In this document: positions 36,738 to 45,522 of the stretch, in pieces
Numbering within the stretch: the stretch's first letter is position 1
Layout of the letters: each line of letters opens with the position of its first letter
Assembly (NCBI GenBank): GCA_024742765.1
Contig: JANSXT010000014.1
Coordinates: 1 to 64,000 of the forward strand
Source: Phyllobacteriaceae bacterium
GTDB lineage: Bacteria; Pseudomonadota; Alphaproteobacteria; Rhizobiales; Rhizobiaceae
Direction: 5' to 3'
Length of the DNA: 64,000 nucleotides
Translations under genes and position numbers: made by a program
Notes under the pieces: generated by a model
Seen by the model: the letters and a program-made list of their open reading frames with translations, nothing else
Databases searched by the model: none
Told to the model about the DNA's origin: nothing

Positions 36738-38756
36738 ATGTTCGATCCACCTTCAAACGGCGCAAGGCGATCGCTGCTGATGGCCGCCCGTGCCGACGCA
36801 GCCGAACCGGCCGGACGCGCGCCGCAACAGGACACGGCCGAGACATTTCGGACGGCACGCGCCCGCCGCGCCGCGCAAAGGCCGAACCCGTTGCTCTCGG
36901 CGCTGGCGCGTGAGCCCGAAAAGACATCCGAAGACGCCGTGCCGACGGGCGAACAAGGCGACCGGCCGGATTTCGCTGGCGAGCCGCAGACGCGGCCACC
37001 GATGCCGACGGCCGAGACCGACGATCGGCGTCTTGACGCCGCTGCTCCCGCCGCGCGCTATCCGCCTGCCGGCCAGCCGATGGATGGCGCGTTGATCGAT
37101 CCGATCGCGATGATCGCCACGATCTGGCGCTGGCGTTTCATCATTGCCGGCCTGACGCTTGTCGGCGCGATCCTTGGCGTTCTCGTCGCGCTGTCGACAC
37201 CGCACCGTTACACCGCCTATTCGGAAGTGCTGATCGACCCGCGCGAGGTGCAGCTCGTCGGCCGCGACCTGGAGCGCGAATTCCTCGCCAATGAAGCCGC
37301 TTTGGCCATTGTCGACAGCCGGCTGTCGCTGGTCTATTCGCGTCCGGTGCTGGAGCGGGTGATCGAGGCCACCAATCTCGATCAGGACCCCGAATTCAAC
37401 GGCGACGCCGGCGGGGGCATCGGGCTGCGCGACGGCATAAGGGTCATCCTGTCGCTGTTCGGCGGCGAGACGCCCGTCGAAACGACCAACCGCGAGACGC
37501 TGCAGAACTTGCGCGACGCGATCAGCATCAACCGTTCGACGCGGACCTTCGTCGTCAATATCGGCGTCGAGGCCCGGACGGCGCAGAAGGCGGCGATGCT
37601 GGCCAATGAGGTCACCCAGGCCTTCGTCGAGGAGCAGGGATCGATCAGTTCCGACAAGGCGCGCGACGCAAACGAGGCGCTGACCGGCCGGCTGGGCGAA
37701 CTGCAGTCCAATGTGGAAGCGGCGGAGCGGCGCATCGAACAATACCGGCTCGAAAACGGGCTGATGACCACGCAGGGCCGGCTTTTGAGCGAAGACGAAC
37801 TGGCGACGGCCAGCGCGCAACTCGCCGAAGCCCGCGCATTGACGATCAACGCCCGCACCAAGGCCGAACAGGCCAGCGAGATCAGCGTCGATGCGGCCAT
37901 ATCCGGTTCGGTTCCGGCGGACCTGATCACCTCGTCGCTGGAGACGTTTCGCGCGCAGCATTCGGCGCTGCGCCAGAGCGCGGCACAGTTGCAGAACCAG
38001 CTCGGCCCGCGCCACCCGCGGCTTGAAGCGGCCAATGCGGCGATCGAGGCCGCCCGCCAGGACATTGCCGGCGAATTGCAGCGCATCGTGCAAAGTGCGC
38101 AGTCGGAACTGCGCCGCACCGTGCAGACCGAGCAGGAACTGGCCGCCCAGGTCGCCCGCGCCAAGGCGGCGGTCAGCGAGCAGACCGAGGCGCTGGTGGC
38201 GCTGCGCGACCTGCAGGCCGAGGCTGAAGCTGCCCGCGCGATCTACAATGGCGCGCTGCTGCGCGCACGCGAGACCGGCGAGATCGGCGCTCTTGGCACG
38301 GTCAACGCCGCCGTGCTCGCCGAGGCCGAACCGCCACGCAGCGCCTCCTCCATGTCGCGCAAGACGATCGCCATCGCCTTCACAATCGGACTTTTCCTGC
38401 TCGGCCTCGGCCTTGCGGCCGCATCGGGTCTGCGCAAGGCGATCCGCCTCGATGCGTTCACCGATGCCGCCGGCCGAGCCCCTGACACCGACCCCGACAG
38501 CCCCGCCCCGACACACAACCGCACCAAGGACACCAGCACCATGTATCCCGGCTATCCCCACGCGCCGTATGCGACGCAGCCCGCCGCAGCCCAGCCCCAA
38601 CCGGCCGCACAGGCAGCAACCGGCTGGCCGCAACAGCCGGCCGCGCCCTCGCGCGACGCCGAAGAGATGGCCGAACTGCGCAAGTCGATCGGAGAAATCC
38701 GTGACGTGGTCGAGGAACTGGCCGCCCGGCGCAGCAATGTGCGCCGCTTCGGCTAG
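36738..38756 (+). CDS. Wzz/GumC-type polysaccharide chain-length protein without kinase domain
   Basis: 672 residues. A Pro/Arg-rich cytoplasmic head (1-110) is followed by membrane helix 1 (about 135-155), a Wzz domain (STPHRYTAYSEVLIDPREVQ), a long periplasmic coiled coil (about 290-500; ENGLMTTQGRLLSEDELA) with a GNVR-like region and helix 2 (about 548-568). It ends in a cytoplasmic tail rich in Pro, Ala and Gln and a short helix (EEMAELRKSIGEIRDVVEELAARR). ExoP-type proteins carry a tyrosine kinase here; this one does not. It sets polymer length and helps export. The 188-base upstream region has AT-rich tracts only. Confidence 0.82.
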   Translation: MFDPPSNGARRSLLMAARADAAEPAGRAPQQDTAETFRTARARRAAQRPNPLLSALAREPEKTSEDAVPTGEQGDRPDFAGEPQTRPPMPTAETDDRRLDAAAPAARYPPAGQPMDGALIDPIAMIATIWRWRFIIAGLTLVGAILGVLVALSTPHRYTAYSEVLIDPREVQLVGRDLEREFLANEAALAIVDSRLSLVYSRPVLERVIEATNLDQDPEFNGDAGGGIGLRDGIRVILSLFGGETPVETTNRETLQNLRDAISINRSTRTFVVNIGVEARTAQKAAMLANEVTQAFVEEQGSISSDKARDANEALTGRLGELQSNVEAAERRIEQYRLENGLMTTQGRLLSEDELATASAQLAEARALTINARTKAEQASEISVDAAISGSVPADLITSSLETFRAQHSALRQSAAQLQNQLGPRHPRLEAANAAIEAARQDIAGELQRIVQSAQSELRRTVQTEQELAAQVARAKAAVSEQTEALVALRDLQAEAEAARAIYNGALLRARETGEIGALGTVNAAVLAEAEPPRSASSMSRKTIAIAFTIGLFLLGLGLAAASGLRKAIRLDAFTDAAGRAPDTDPDSPAPTHNRTKDTSTMYPGYPHAPYATQPAAAQPQPAAQAATGWPQQPAAPSRDAEEMAELRKSIGEIRDVVEELAARRSNVRRFG

Positions 38757-38876
38757 GGTCAGGACCCCGGACCCGGCACGCCGCCTTTCCAAAAACGCCA
38801 CCTTAGGGCGTGAAAATGGTGTCGCTCGCGGCTCCTTCTTTGCTTTATGCCGGTCGAACAGGATTGGGGGTTCGAC

Positions 38877-39776
38877 ATGGCAGAGATCATCGACGGCAAG
38901 GCAGTCGCGGCGGACGTTACCGAGAAGGTCGCGGCAGCAGCTGAAACACTGAAGGCCGATACAGGCGTGCAGCCGGGCCTGGCCGTGGTCATCGTCGGCG
39001 AAGACCCGGCCTCCAAGGTCTATGTCGCCAACAAGGGTCGCACGGCGCGCGCCTGCGGCTTCCTGTCGGTCGAGCACACGCTGCCCGACGATACCGGTCA
39101 AGAGGCGCTGATCGGGCTGATCGACGAACTGAACGGCGATCCGGCCATCCACGGTATCCTCGTGCAACTGCCGCTGCCCGGCCATATCGACGAGGGTGCG
39201 GTGATCCAGGCGATCGCGCCGGAAAAGGATGTCGACGGGTTCCACTTCATCAATGTGGGCAAGCTCGGCACAGGCGTGACCGACAGCGCGTTCGTGCCAT
39301 GCACGCCGGCGGGCTCGATGCTGCTGATCGAAAGCGTGCTCGGCAAGGACCTGTCCGGCAGGAACGCGGTCGTCGTCGGCCGTTCCAACATTGTCGGCAA
39401 GCCGATGTTCAACCTGCTTCTGGCCGCGAACGCGACGGTGACCGTCGCCCATTCGCGCACCAAGGATCTGCCGGCGCTGTGCCGGACGGCCGACATTCTG
39501 GTCGCCGCCGTCGGCCGGCCGCAGATGATCGGCGGCGACTGGATCAAGCCGGGCGCGACGGTGATCGATGTGGGCATCAACCGCATCCCGGCGCCCGAAA
39601 AAGGCGAAGGCAAGACGCGGCTCGTCGGCGATGTGGATTTTGAAAGTGCGGCCGAAACCGCCGGCGCGATCACGCCGGTTCCCGGCGGTGTCGGGCCGAT
39701 GACCATCGCCATGCTGATGGTCAACACGATCGTTGCGGCATACCGCTCGGCCGGCCGTACGCCACCGGTCTTCTGA
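38877..39776 (+). CDS. folD: Bifunctional methylene-THF dehydrogenase / methenyl-THF cyclohydrolase
   Basis: 299 residues, standard FolD length. Motifs: [29 protein letters not shown] (with the catalytic Lys of YVxxK), [61 protein letters not shown] (NADP site) and [14 protein letters not shown]. It interconverts 5,10-methylene-, methenyl- and 10-formyl-tetrahydrofolate in the cytoplasm. ATG 38877 fits the family start ([11 protein letters not shown]). Stands alone in its direction. Confidence 0.96.
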   Translation: MAEIIDGKAVAADVTEKVAAAAETLKADTGVQPGLAVVIVGEDPASKVYVANKGRTARACGFLSVEHTLPDDTGQEALIGLIDELNGDPAIHGILVQLPLPGHIDEGAVIQAIAPEKDVDGFHFINVGKLGTGVTDSAFVPCTPAGSMLLIESVLGKDLSGRNAVVVGRSNIVGKPMFNLLLAANATVTVAHSRTKDLPALCRTADILVAAVGRPQMIGGDWIKPGATVIDVGINRIPAPEKGEGKTRLVGDVDFESAAETAGAITPVPGGVGPMTIAMLMVNTIVAAYRSAGRTPPVF

Positions 39777-39857
39777 CCACATGATCTGGGCTTGCGCGGC
39801 TCCGGCTTTGGCGTCAGTGTCGCGGGCTGTCCAGCCTGTGTGACAGTGGAAACAGTC

Positions 39858-40817
39858 ATGACGACCGACCTTCCATCGCGGCATTTCGCTTTCATTCTCG
39901 CCGACGAATTTTCGATGTTCTGCGTGTCGGCGGTGATCGACGTGCTGCGCACGGCAAACCTTGTGTCGGGCACCGACTATTATCGCTGGTCGACCGTGTC
40001 GCATGATGGCGAGCCGGTGTGCGCCTCCAACGGGCTGACGCTGAAGCCGGCTTATTCGGTCGAGACGATCCCGCCCGCAGACCTGACGTTCATGGTCGCC
40101 TCGCTGACGCTCGATTTCCCCGGCCGGCAGAAGATCGTCAACACGCTGCGCACGCTGGGTCGGCGCGGGGCGAGCCTTGGCGCGCTGTCGGTCGGCAGCC
40201 ACATCCTTGCCCAGGCCGGCCAGCTCGAAGGCCATCGCTGCACCATCCACTGGGAGAACCGCGCCGGTTTCCGCGAGGCGTTCCCGCACATCGAATGCAC
40301 CTCCAATGTCTATGAGATCGACCGCAAGCGCTACACCGCTGCGGGCGGCACGACCGGCATCGATTTGATGCTGGAAATCGTGCGCGCCGATTTCGGTGCC
40401 GAGATCACCAACAAGGTGGCCAACAATTTCCAGTATGAGCGCATCCGCAGCCATGAAGACCGCCAGCGCGTCGGCCGTGAGCCGGACCTGACGGGCAAGT
40501 CGGAAAAGCTGCGGCGGCTGACCGAACTGATGGCCGACAATCTGGAGGAGCCGCTGTCGGCCGGGGTTCTTGCCCAGTCGGTCGAACTGTCGGTGCGGCA
40601 GGTGGAACGGCTGTTCCTCAAGCACCTCGAATCGACCCCCGGCCGCTACTACATGACGCTGCGGCTGGAGCGCGCGCGGCAATTGCTGCGCCAGACCAAC
40701 ATCCCCATTTTGGAGGTGGCGCTGTCGACGGGCTTTACCTCGCACTCCTATTTCGCGCAGAGTTATCGCATGCAGTTCGGCCGGGCGCCGAGCGATGAAA
40801 GGCGCAAGAGTTTTTGA
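39858..40817 (+). CDS. GlxA-family transcriptional regulator (DJ-1/PfpI + AraC HTH)
   Basis: 319 residues. Residues 1-195 form a DJ-1/PfpI-like sensor domain (FAFILADEFSMFCVSAVIDVLRTAN, GALSVGSHILAQAGQLEGHRCTIHWE; Ser-Val-Gly replaces a catalytic Cys). Residues 215-315 are an AraC-type double HTH (SAGVLAQSVELSVRQVERLFLKHL and ILEVALSTGFTSHSYFAQSYRMQFGRAP). Relatives sense carnitine, glycine betaine or arginine derivatives. The next gene starts 5 bases downstream, so this regulator may control, or simply be co-transcribed with, the RimK genes. Confidence 0.9.
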   Translation: MTTDLPSRHFAFILADEFSMFCVSAVIDVLRTANLVSGTDYYRWSTVSHDGEPVCASNGLTLKPAYSVETIPPADLTFMVASLTLDFPGRQKIVNTLRTLGRRGASLGALSVGSHILAQAGQLEGHRCTIHWENRAGFREAFPHIECTSNVYEIDRKRYTAAGGTTGIDLMLEIVRADFGAEITNKVANNFQYERIRSHEDRQRVGREPDLTGKSEKLRRLTELMADNLEEPLSAGVLAQSVELSVRQVERLFLKHLESTPGRYYMTLRLERARQLLRQTNIPILEVALSTGFTSHSYFAQSYRMQFGRAPSDERRKSF

Positions 40818-40822
40818 CGACC

Positions 40823-41335
40823 ATGGACCATAAGCCCACGCCGGGCGTGGCGCGCCGCGACCTGATCGCGCGTGGCTTCCAGCTGATCGGCTGGCGCGAA
40901 AAGCTGGCGCTGCCGGACCTCGGCGTCGATCGCATCCGCGCCAAGATCGACACCGGCGCGCTGACATCGGCGCTGCATGTCGACAATCTGGAACTGTTCA
41001 CGCGCAACGAACGTCGCTGGGTGCGCTTCCACCCGCCCGGTGCCGGCGGCGCACCGACGCCGGAGCCCGCCGAAGCGCGGATGCGCGAATTCCGCGAGAT
41101 CAAGTCGAGCAGCGGCCAGGTGGAGCGGCGCTGCGTGATCGCGACCCGCTTTGTCATCGGCGAAGAGACGTTTCGCGCCGAAGTGACGCTGACCGACCGC
41201 ACCGACATGGTCTACAACATGCTCGTGGGCCGCAGCGCCATGCGCATCGGCCGCCTGATCGTCGATCCGACCCGGTCCTGGATGGCCGGTGATCCCGCCT
41301 GGCCCGATCCGCCAAAAGCGAAGGAAACGCCATGA
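40823..41335 (+). CDS. RimB-like retropepsin-type putative ATP-dependent zinc protease
   Basis: 170 residues of the Zn_protease family (PF05618/COG4067). The key motif is [19 protein letters not shown], a D-T-G-A signature of retropepsin-like aspartic proteases, with [22 protein letters not shown]-like C-terminal strand (here [22 protein letters not shown]). Partner proteins in Pseudomonas (RimB) act with RimK. The start is ATG 40823; TTG 40814 in the ORF track is less likely. The stop overlaps the rimK-like start (ATGA). Confidence 0.88.
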   Translation: MDHKPTPGVARRDLIARGFQLIGWREKLALPDLGVDRIRAKIDTGALTSALHVDNLELFTRNERRWVRFHPPGAGGAPTPEPAEARMREFREIKSSSGQVERRCVIATRFVIGEETFRAEVTLTDRTDMVYNMLVGRSAMRIGRLIVDPTRSWMAGDPAWPDPPKAKETP

Positions 41336-42255
41336 AGATCGTCATGCTCGCGCGCAATCCGGACCTTTATTCGCATCGTCGCATGAAGGAGGTTGCCGAA
41401 AAGCGGGGGCATACGCTCGACATCGTCAACACGCTGCACTGCTACATGAACATCACCTCGCGGCGGCCGTCGGTCTACTACAATGGCGAGAAGATGGAGG
41501 GCTATGACGCGGTGATCCCGCGCATTGGCGCCTCGATCACCTTTTACGGCATGGCGGTGTTGCGCCAGTTCGAAATGATGGGCGTCTATCCGCTCAACGA
41601 ATCGGTAGCGATCGGCCGCTCGCGCGACAAGCTGCGCTCGATGCAGCTTCTTGCCCGCGACGGCGTCGGCCTGCCGGTCACCGCCTTTGCGCACGATTCA
41701 AAGCGCGCCGAGGACATCATCAAGATGACCGGCGGGCCGCCGACGGTGGTCAAGCTTCTGGAAGGCACGCAAGGGATCGGCGTCGTCCTTGCCGAGACGA
41801 TGCAGTCGGCCAAGTCGGTGATCGAGGCGTTTCGCGGCGCCAAGGTGCACATCATGGCGCAGGAATTCATCAAGGAGGCCGGCGGCACCGACATTCGGGC
41901 GCTGGTCGTCGGCGGAAAGGTTGTTGCGGCGATGCAGCGATCGGGCAAGGCCGGCGAGTTCCGCTCCAACCTGCATCGTGGCGGCGCGGCGGCGACCATC
42001 CGCATCACGCCGGTCGAGCGGGCGACGGCCCTGCAGGCCGCCAAGACGATGGGGCTGAATGTGTGCGGCGTCGACATGTTGCGCTCCAACCACGGCCCCG
42101 TGGTGATGGAAGTCAACTCCTCGCCGGGGCTCGAAGGCGTCGAACTCGCCACCGGCAAGGATGTCGCCGGCAAGATCATCGAACTGCTGGAGACCAATGT
42201 CGAGCGGGCGCAGACGACCCGGCGCAGCAAGACCAGGACGCGCGGCCAGGGCTGA
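41332..42255 (+). CDS. rimK: RimK-family ATP-grasp ligase, copy 1
   Basis: 307 residues. RimK layout: pre-ATP-grasp domain ([27 protein letters not shown]), [19 protein letters not shown] (ATP lysine and glycine loop), [12 protein letters not shown] (RimK signature) and [15 protein letters not shown] (metal-binding Glu/Asn). E. coli RimK adds glutamates to the C-terminus of ribosomal protein S6; related enzymes join glutamate or other amino acids to peptides and cofactors. Translationally coupled to the protease gene. The short Arg/Lys tail is unique to this copy. Confidence 0.92.
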   Translation: MKIVMLARNPDLYSHRRMKEVAEKRGHTLDIVNTLHCYMNITSRRPSVYYNGEKMEGYDAVIPRIGASITFYGMAVLRQFEMMGVYPLNESVAIGRSRDKLRSMQLLARDGVGLPVTAFAHDSKRAEDIIKMTGGPPTVVKLLEGTQGIGVVLAETMQSAKSVIEAFRGAKVHIMAQEFIKEAGGTDIRALVVGGKVVAAMQRSGKAGEFRSNLHRGGAAATIRITPVERATALQAAKTMGLNVCGVDMLRSNHGPVVMEVNSSPGLEGVELATGKDVAGKIIELLETNVERAQTTRRSKTRTRGQG

Positions 42256-42376
42256 TATCGCGCCGGACGCGCGGGGATCGCGATTTTTCCGGTCGGGAGC
42301 GGAATAGGAACCGCCCACCGCCCGTTTATCCTCCATGTAACCGAGCGGCCATGGCCGCACGAGATGGAGGCAGGCA

Positions 42377-43270
42377 ATGAAGATCGCGGTTCTGGCGCGC
42401 AAGGGCGGCCATTATTCACACAGGAGAATCAGCCAGGCGGGCGAAGCGCGCGGGCACAGTGTCGAGATCGTCAATGTGCTGCGCTGTCACATGGCGATCA
42501 ATGCCGATGGCATGTCGGTCTTTTGCGACGACCGGCCGATGAACGATGTCGACGCGGTGATCCCGCTGCTCAACCCGGCGACCGCAGAACACGGCATGAC
42601 CATCCTGCGCCAGTTCGAGGCGATGGGCGTCTTTCCGCTCAACCATTCAGCCGCCGTCGCCTGCGCCCGCGACAAGCTGCACTGCCTGCAGGTGTTGGCG
42701 GGCAACGGCGTTGCCGTTCCGGCCACCGCGTTCGCCCGGCAACGCGACAAGACTGAGGACCTGATCCGGCTGACGGGCGGTGCGCCGACGGTGATCAAGG
42801 TGATGGAAGGGCGGCAGGGGATCGGGGTGGCGCTGGCCGACAGCGCCCGGTCGGCCCGGTCGGTGATCGAGGCGTTCTCCGCCGTCAGGCAGAAGGTGAT
42901 GACGCAGCAATTCATCGCCGAGGCCCGGGGCAGCGACATTCGTGTCATCGTCATCGGCGATGAGGTGGTCGCCAGCATGAAGCGCACCGGCGTGCCGGGC
43001 GATTTCCGCTCGAACCTGCATCGTGGCGGTCAGCCCGAAGCGGTGGACATCACTCCGCACGAACGCGCCATGGCCATCGCGGCCACGCGGGCCGTCGGCC
43101 TGAATGTCTGCGGCGTCGACATTTTGCGGTCCAAGCAGGGGCCGGTGGTGATCGAGGTCAACTCGACGCCGGGCCTTGAAGGCGTCGAAAGCGTCAGCGG
43201 CCGGGACATTGCCGGCGCCATCATCGCATTTCTGGAACAGCGCCTTGCGACGGGGCTGGCGGCCGCCTGA
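42377..43270 (+). CDS. RimK-family ATP-grasp ligase, copy 2 (tandem paralogue)
   Basis: 297 residues, clearly homologous to the preceding gene along its whole length ([66 protein letters not shown]). Differences cluster in the N-terminal substrate region: MAINADGMSVFCDDRPMNDVDAVIPLLNPATAEHG replaces the typical PRIGAS...YG of copy 1 with LLNPAT. Inference: a duplication that has changed substrate. 121 bases separate the two genes. Same strand, possibly its own promoter. Confidence 0.9.
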   Translation: MKIAVLARKGGHYSHRRISQAGEARGHSVEIVNVLRCHMAINADGMSVFCDDRPMNDVDAVIPLLNPATAEHGMTILRQFEAMGVFPLNHSAAVACARDKLHCLQVLAGNGVAVPATAFARQRDKTEDLIRLTGGAPTVIKVMEGRQGIGVALADSARSARSVIEAFSAVRQKVMTQQFIAEARGSDIRVIVIGDEVVASMKRTGVPGDFRSNLHRGGQPEAVDITPHERAMAIAATRAVGLNVCGVDILRSKQGPVVIEVNSTPGLEGVESVSGRDIAGAIIAFLEQRLATGLAAA

Positions 43271-43348
43271 ACCGCCGTCCGTGCGGTGCGCTGCCACAGT
43301 TCCCGCTTGCCGCTTGCGCGGGCGCCGCATTCGCGCCAAACAGCGTCC

Positions 43349-43741
43349 ATGACGGCCCTGGCCCGCAACCGACACCGAAACAGGCGCGCCATCGCGGTGC
43401 GGCTGGCGCTGATCGCGGCGCTGGTCATGGCCGCGTTTGCGCATCGGCCTGCCGCCCCCACACCGACCGGCATGAGCGCGCTGGAAATGGCGCAATATGT
43501 GCTGCCGGACGGTTCCCTGCCGGTGCTGTGCCTGCCCGGAGAGGAGGGCGGCATCTCCGGCAGCTTGTGCGAATTCTGCCTGATCACGGGCGGCACCGCG
43601 CCGCCGGCACCCGGAGCCTTGCTGCCGGCCATGCGGTTGCGGGCGGAGACCGGCTCGCCGCTTGTCACCCGCACCGGCCCGCCGATCGCAACGGCGCATC
43701 TTGAAACCGCGCCGCTGCGCGGCCCGCCGTCCGTCGCCTGA
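43349..43741 (+). CDS. Small secreted or membrane protein of the DUF2946-like copper-associated type
   Basis: 130 residues. An N-terminal hydrophobic stretch (about 14-28, AVRLALIAALVMAAFA) follows an Arg-rich start, consistent with export. The only notable motif is CLPGEEGGISGSLCEFCLITGG, with a C-x2-C pair, as in small DUF2946-like proteins next to copper genes. The assignment rests mostly on this motif and on the PCu(A)C chaperone gene 79 bases downstream. The C-terminal third is Pro/Thr-rich. Confidence 0.55.
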   Translation: MTALARNRHRNRRAIAVRLALIAALVMAAFAHRPAAPTPTGMSALEMAQYVLPDGSLPVLCLPGEEGGISGSLCEFCLITGGTAPPAPGALLPAMRLRAETGSPLVTRTGPPIATAHLETAPLRGPPSVA

Positions 43742-43820
43742 CACGCGATACTTCCCAAATCCCGATCCTTTTGCCGGTGCCACCCGAGGGTGGACCGCAC
43801 ACAATCCGTGAGAGACCAAA

Positions 43821-44330
43821 ATGACCAAACTGATCCTGACCGCCGCTGCCGCGCTTCTGGCAACGGGCACCGCGCTCGCCCACGACTACAGCGTCGGCGA
43901 TCTCGTCATCGACCATCCCGTGGCGCGCGCCACGCCCGCCAACGCGCCCGTTTCGGGCGGCTACATGACCATCCGCAACAATGGCGAGGAAGCCGACCGG
44001 CTGGTCGCCGGCACGGCCGATTTCGCCGGCAAGGTGGAAATCCACGAAATGGTGATGGATGGCGACGTGATGAAGATGCGCGAGATCGAGGGCGGCATCG
44101 AAATCCCCGCCGGCGGCGAAGTCGTGCTCAAGCCCGGCGGGCTGCATGTGATGTTCATGCAGCTTGAACAGCAGCTTGAGGAAGGCGCCGAACTGCCCGC
44201 CACGCTGACCTTCGAAAAGGCGGGCGATGTCACCGTCACCTTCAATGTGGAGAGCCTGACACAGATCCGCGAGCATATGGCTGGCGGCATGGATCACGGA
44301 TCCATGGACCATTCGGGCCATTCCAACTGA
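43821..44330 (+). CDS. PCu(A)C periplasmic copper chaperone
   Basis: 169 residues. Signal peptide MTKLILTAAAALLATGTALA. The PCu(A)C core holds the Cu(I) ligands: HEMVMDG...VMKMRE and LHVMFMQLE (H-x-M pairs), fitting H(M)x10Mx21HxM. A His/Met-rich tail (MDHGSMDHSGHSN) supplies extra copper sites. Known role: delivery of Cu(I) to the CuA or CuB site of cytochrome oxidase or general periplasmic copper holding. Confidence 0.9.
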   Translation: MTKLILTAAAALLATGTALAHDYSVGDLVIDHPVARATPANAPVSGGYMTIRNNGEEADRLVAGTADFAGKVEIHEMVMDGDVMKMREIEGGIEIPAGGEVVLKPGGLHVMFMQLEQQLEEGAELPATLTFEKAGDVTVTFNVESLTQIREHMAGGMDHGSMDHSGHSN

Positions 44331-44352
44331 CGGCACCGGCGCGCGGCGGGGC

Positions 44353-44985
44353 CTACTCCGCCGCGACGCCCGCCTCACGGCGTTTTTCGTCCATCGCCTG
44401 TCGGATGATCTGGACAGCCGAGGTCAGGAACAGGCCCGCCATGATCGCTGCGACGATCAGGTCTGGCCAGCCGGTCGCCGTGCCCCAGACGCCGAGCGCG
44501 GCGACCATGACGGCGACATTGCCGATCGCATCGTTGCGCGAGCACAGCCACACCGAGCGCACATTGGCATCGCCGTCCTTGTAGGCGACCAAAAGCAGGA
44601 CGCTGGCCATGTTCGCCGCAAGCGCCAAAATGCCAATCACGCCCATCACTGGCGCAGACGGGACGCCGGCAATAAGGACCGCATGGAATGTCGAGCCGAA
44701 CACCCAGACGCCCATCGCCACCAGGCTGATACCCTTGAACAGCGCGGCATTGGCCCGCACCGAAAGCGATGATCCGATCACCGCCAGCGAAACACCATAG
44801 ATCAGGGCATCGCCGAAAAAGTCCAGCGCATCGGCCTTGAGCGCCTGCGAACCGGCCCAGTGGCCGGCGCCCATCTCGACGGCGAACATCACCGCATTGA
44901 TGGCGATGACCGCCCAAAGACGGCGCTTGTAATCGGCGGACATGCCGTCGAATGCGGCGGTCTCGGTGTTGCAGCAACCGGCCAT
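44353..44985 (-). CDS. CDF-like cation transporter
   Basis: 210 residues with about six helices of the cation diffusion facilitator core but no long cytoplasmic C-terminal domain. Metal-site positions: ADALDFFGDALIYGVSL (D-x3-D in place of the H-x3-D of zinc exporters) and CSRNDAIGNVAVM. The N-terminus MAGCCNTE adds a Cys pair. Exports a divalent metal from the cytoplasm. Divergent from the MerR gene, with a MerR-type dyad between them, so metal-induced by that regulator. Confidence 0.85.
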   Translation of the reverse strand: MAGCCNTETAAFDGMSADYKRRLWAVIAINAVMFAVEMGAGHWAGSQALKADALDFFGDALIYGVSLAVIGSSLSVRANAALFKGISLVAMGVWVFGSTFHAVLIAGVPSAPVMGVIGILALAANMASVLLLVAYKDGDANVRSVWLCSRNDAIGNVAVMVAALGVWGTATGWPDLIVAAIMAGLFLTSAVQIIRQAMDEKRREAGVAAE

Positions 44986-45022
44986 GACTGGCTCCTTGAT
45001 CCCTGTACCGGCGCAGCCTAAT

Positions 45023-45042
45023 CTCTCTAGTCGCTATAGGTT
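45023..45042. promoter_or_regulatory. MerR-type operator between CDF and MerR genes
   Basis: CTCTCTAGTCGCTATAGGTT contains the imperfect dyad CTCTAG-TCG-CTATAG. On the minus strand it reads ACCTATAGCGACTAGAGAG, the layout of ZntR/CadR/PbrR-class operators that sit between over-spaced -35 and -10 boxes. It is 38 bases from the CDF start and 16 from the merR start. Confidence 0.6.
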
Positions 45043-45057
45043 CAAGAGGAATTTTCG

Positions 45058-45471
45058 ATGTTCTCGATCGGTGATCTTTCGCGGCGCACCGGCGTCAAGG
45101 TGCCGACCATCCGCTATTACGAGCAGATGGGCCTGATCGCCGCCGCGGGACGGACCGGGGGCAATCAGCGGCGCTATGACCGCGACGGGCTGGAGCGGCT
45201 ATCGTTCATCCGGCACGCGCGCGATCTGGGCCTGTCCATCGATGCGATCCGCGAACTGACCGAACTGTCCACTCATCCCGACCGGCCTTGCGCGGACGCC
45301 CACCGGATCGCCCGTGATCATCGCGCCCAGGTGCGTGCGAAGATCGCGCGCCTGAAGCGGCTCGAAGCCGAACTCGGCCGGATCGAGACCATGTGTGATG
45401 CCGATACGGTCGGCGACTGCCGGATCATCGAGGCGCTGGCCGATCACGGCCTGTGTTCGGGCGAGCACTGA
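45058..45471 (+). CDS. MerR-family metal-responsive regulator
   Basis: 137 residues. The winged HTH is complete (MFSIGDLSRRTGVKVPTIRYYEQMGLI...NQRRYDRDGLERLSFIRHARDLG). The dimer helix follows, then a C-terminal metal loop with Cys in DRPCADAH, TMCDADTVGDC and HGLCSGEH, consistent with a Zn/Cd/Pb/Co sensor. Divergent from the CDF transporter. Ribosome site AAGAGGAATTTTCG before the start. Confidence 0.9.
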   Translation: MFSIGDLSRRTGVKVPTIRYYEQMGLIAAAGRTGGNQRRYDRDGLERLSFIRHARDLGLSIDAIRELTELSTHPDRPCADAHRIARDHRAQVRAKIARLKRLEAELGRIETMCDADTVGDCRIIEALADHGLCSGEH

Positions 45472-45522
45472 CGCCAATGCACGCGCCTTGGCCGCGCAGT
45501 TCGGCATTGGAGCTGCGCAGCA

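Noticed and set aside
36753-40967. 1404-residue minus-strand ORF
   Set aside because: Antisense to the chain-length gene, folD, the GlxA regulator and the start of the protease gene; low-complexity Arg/Ala/Gly translation with no domain. A by-product of high third-position GC.
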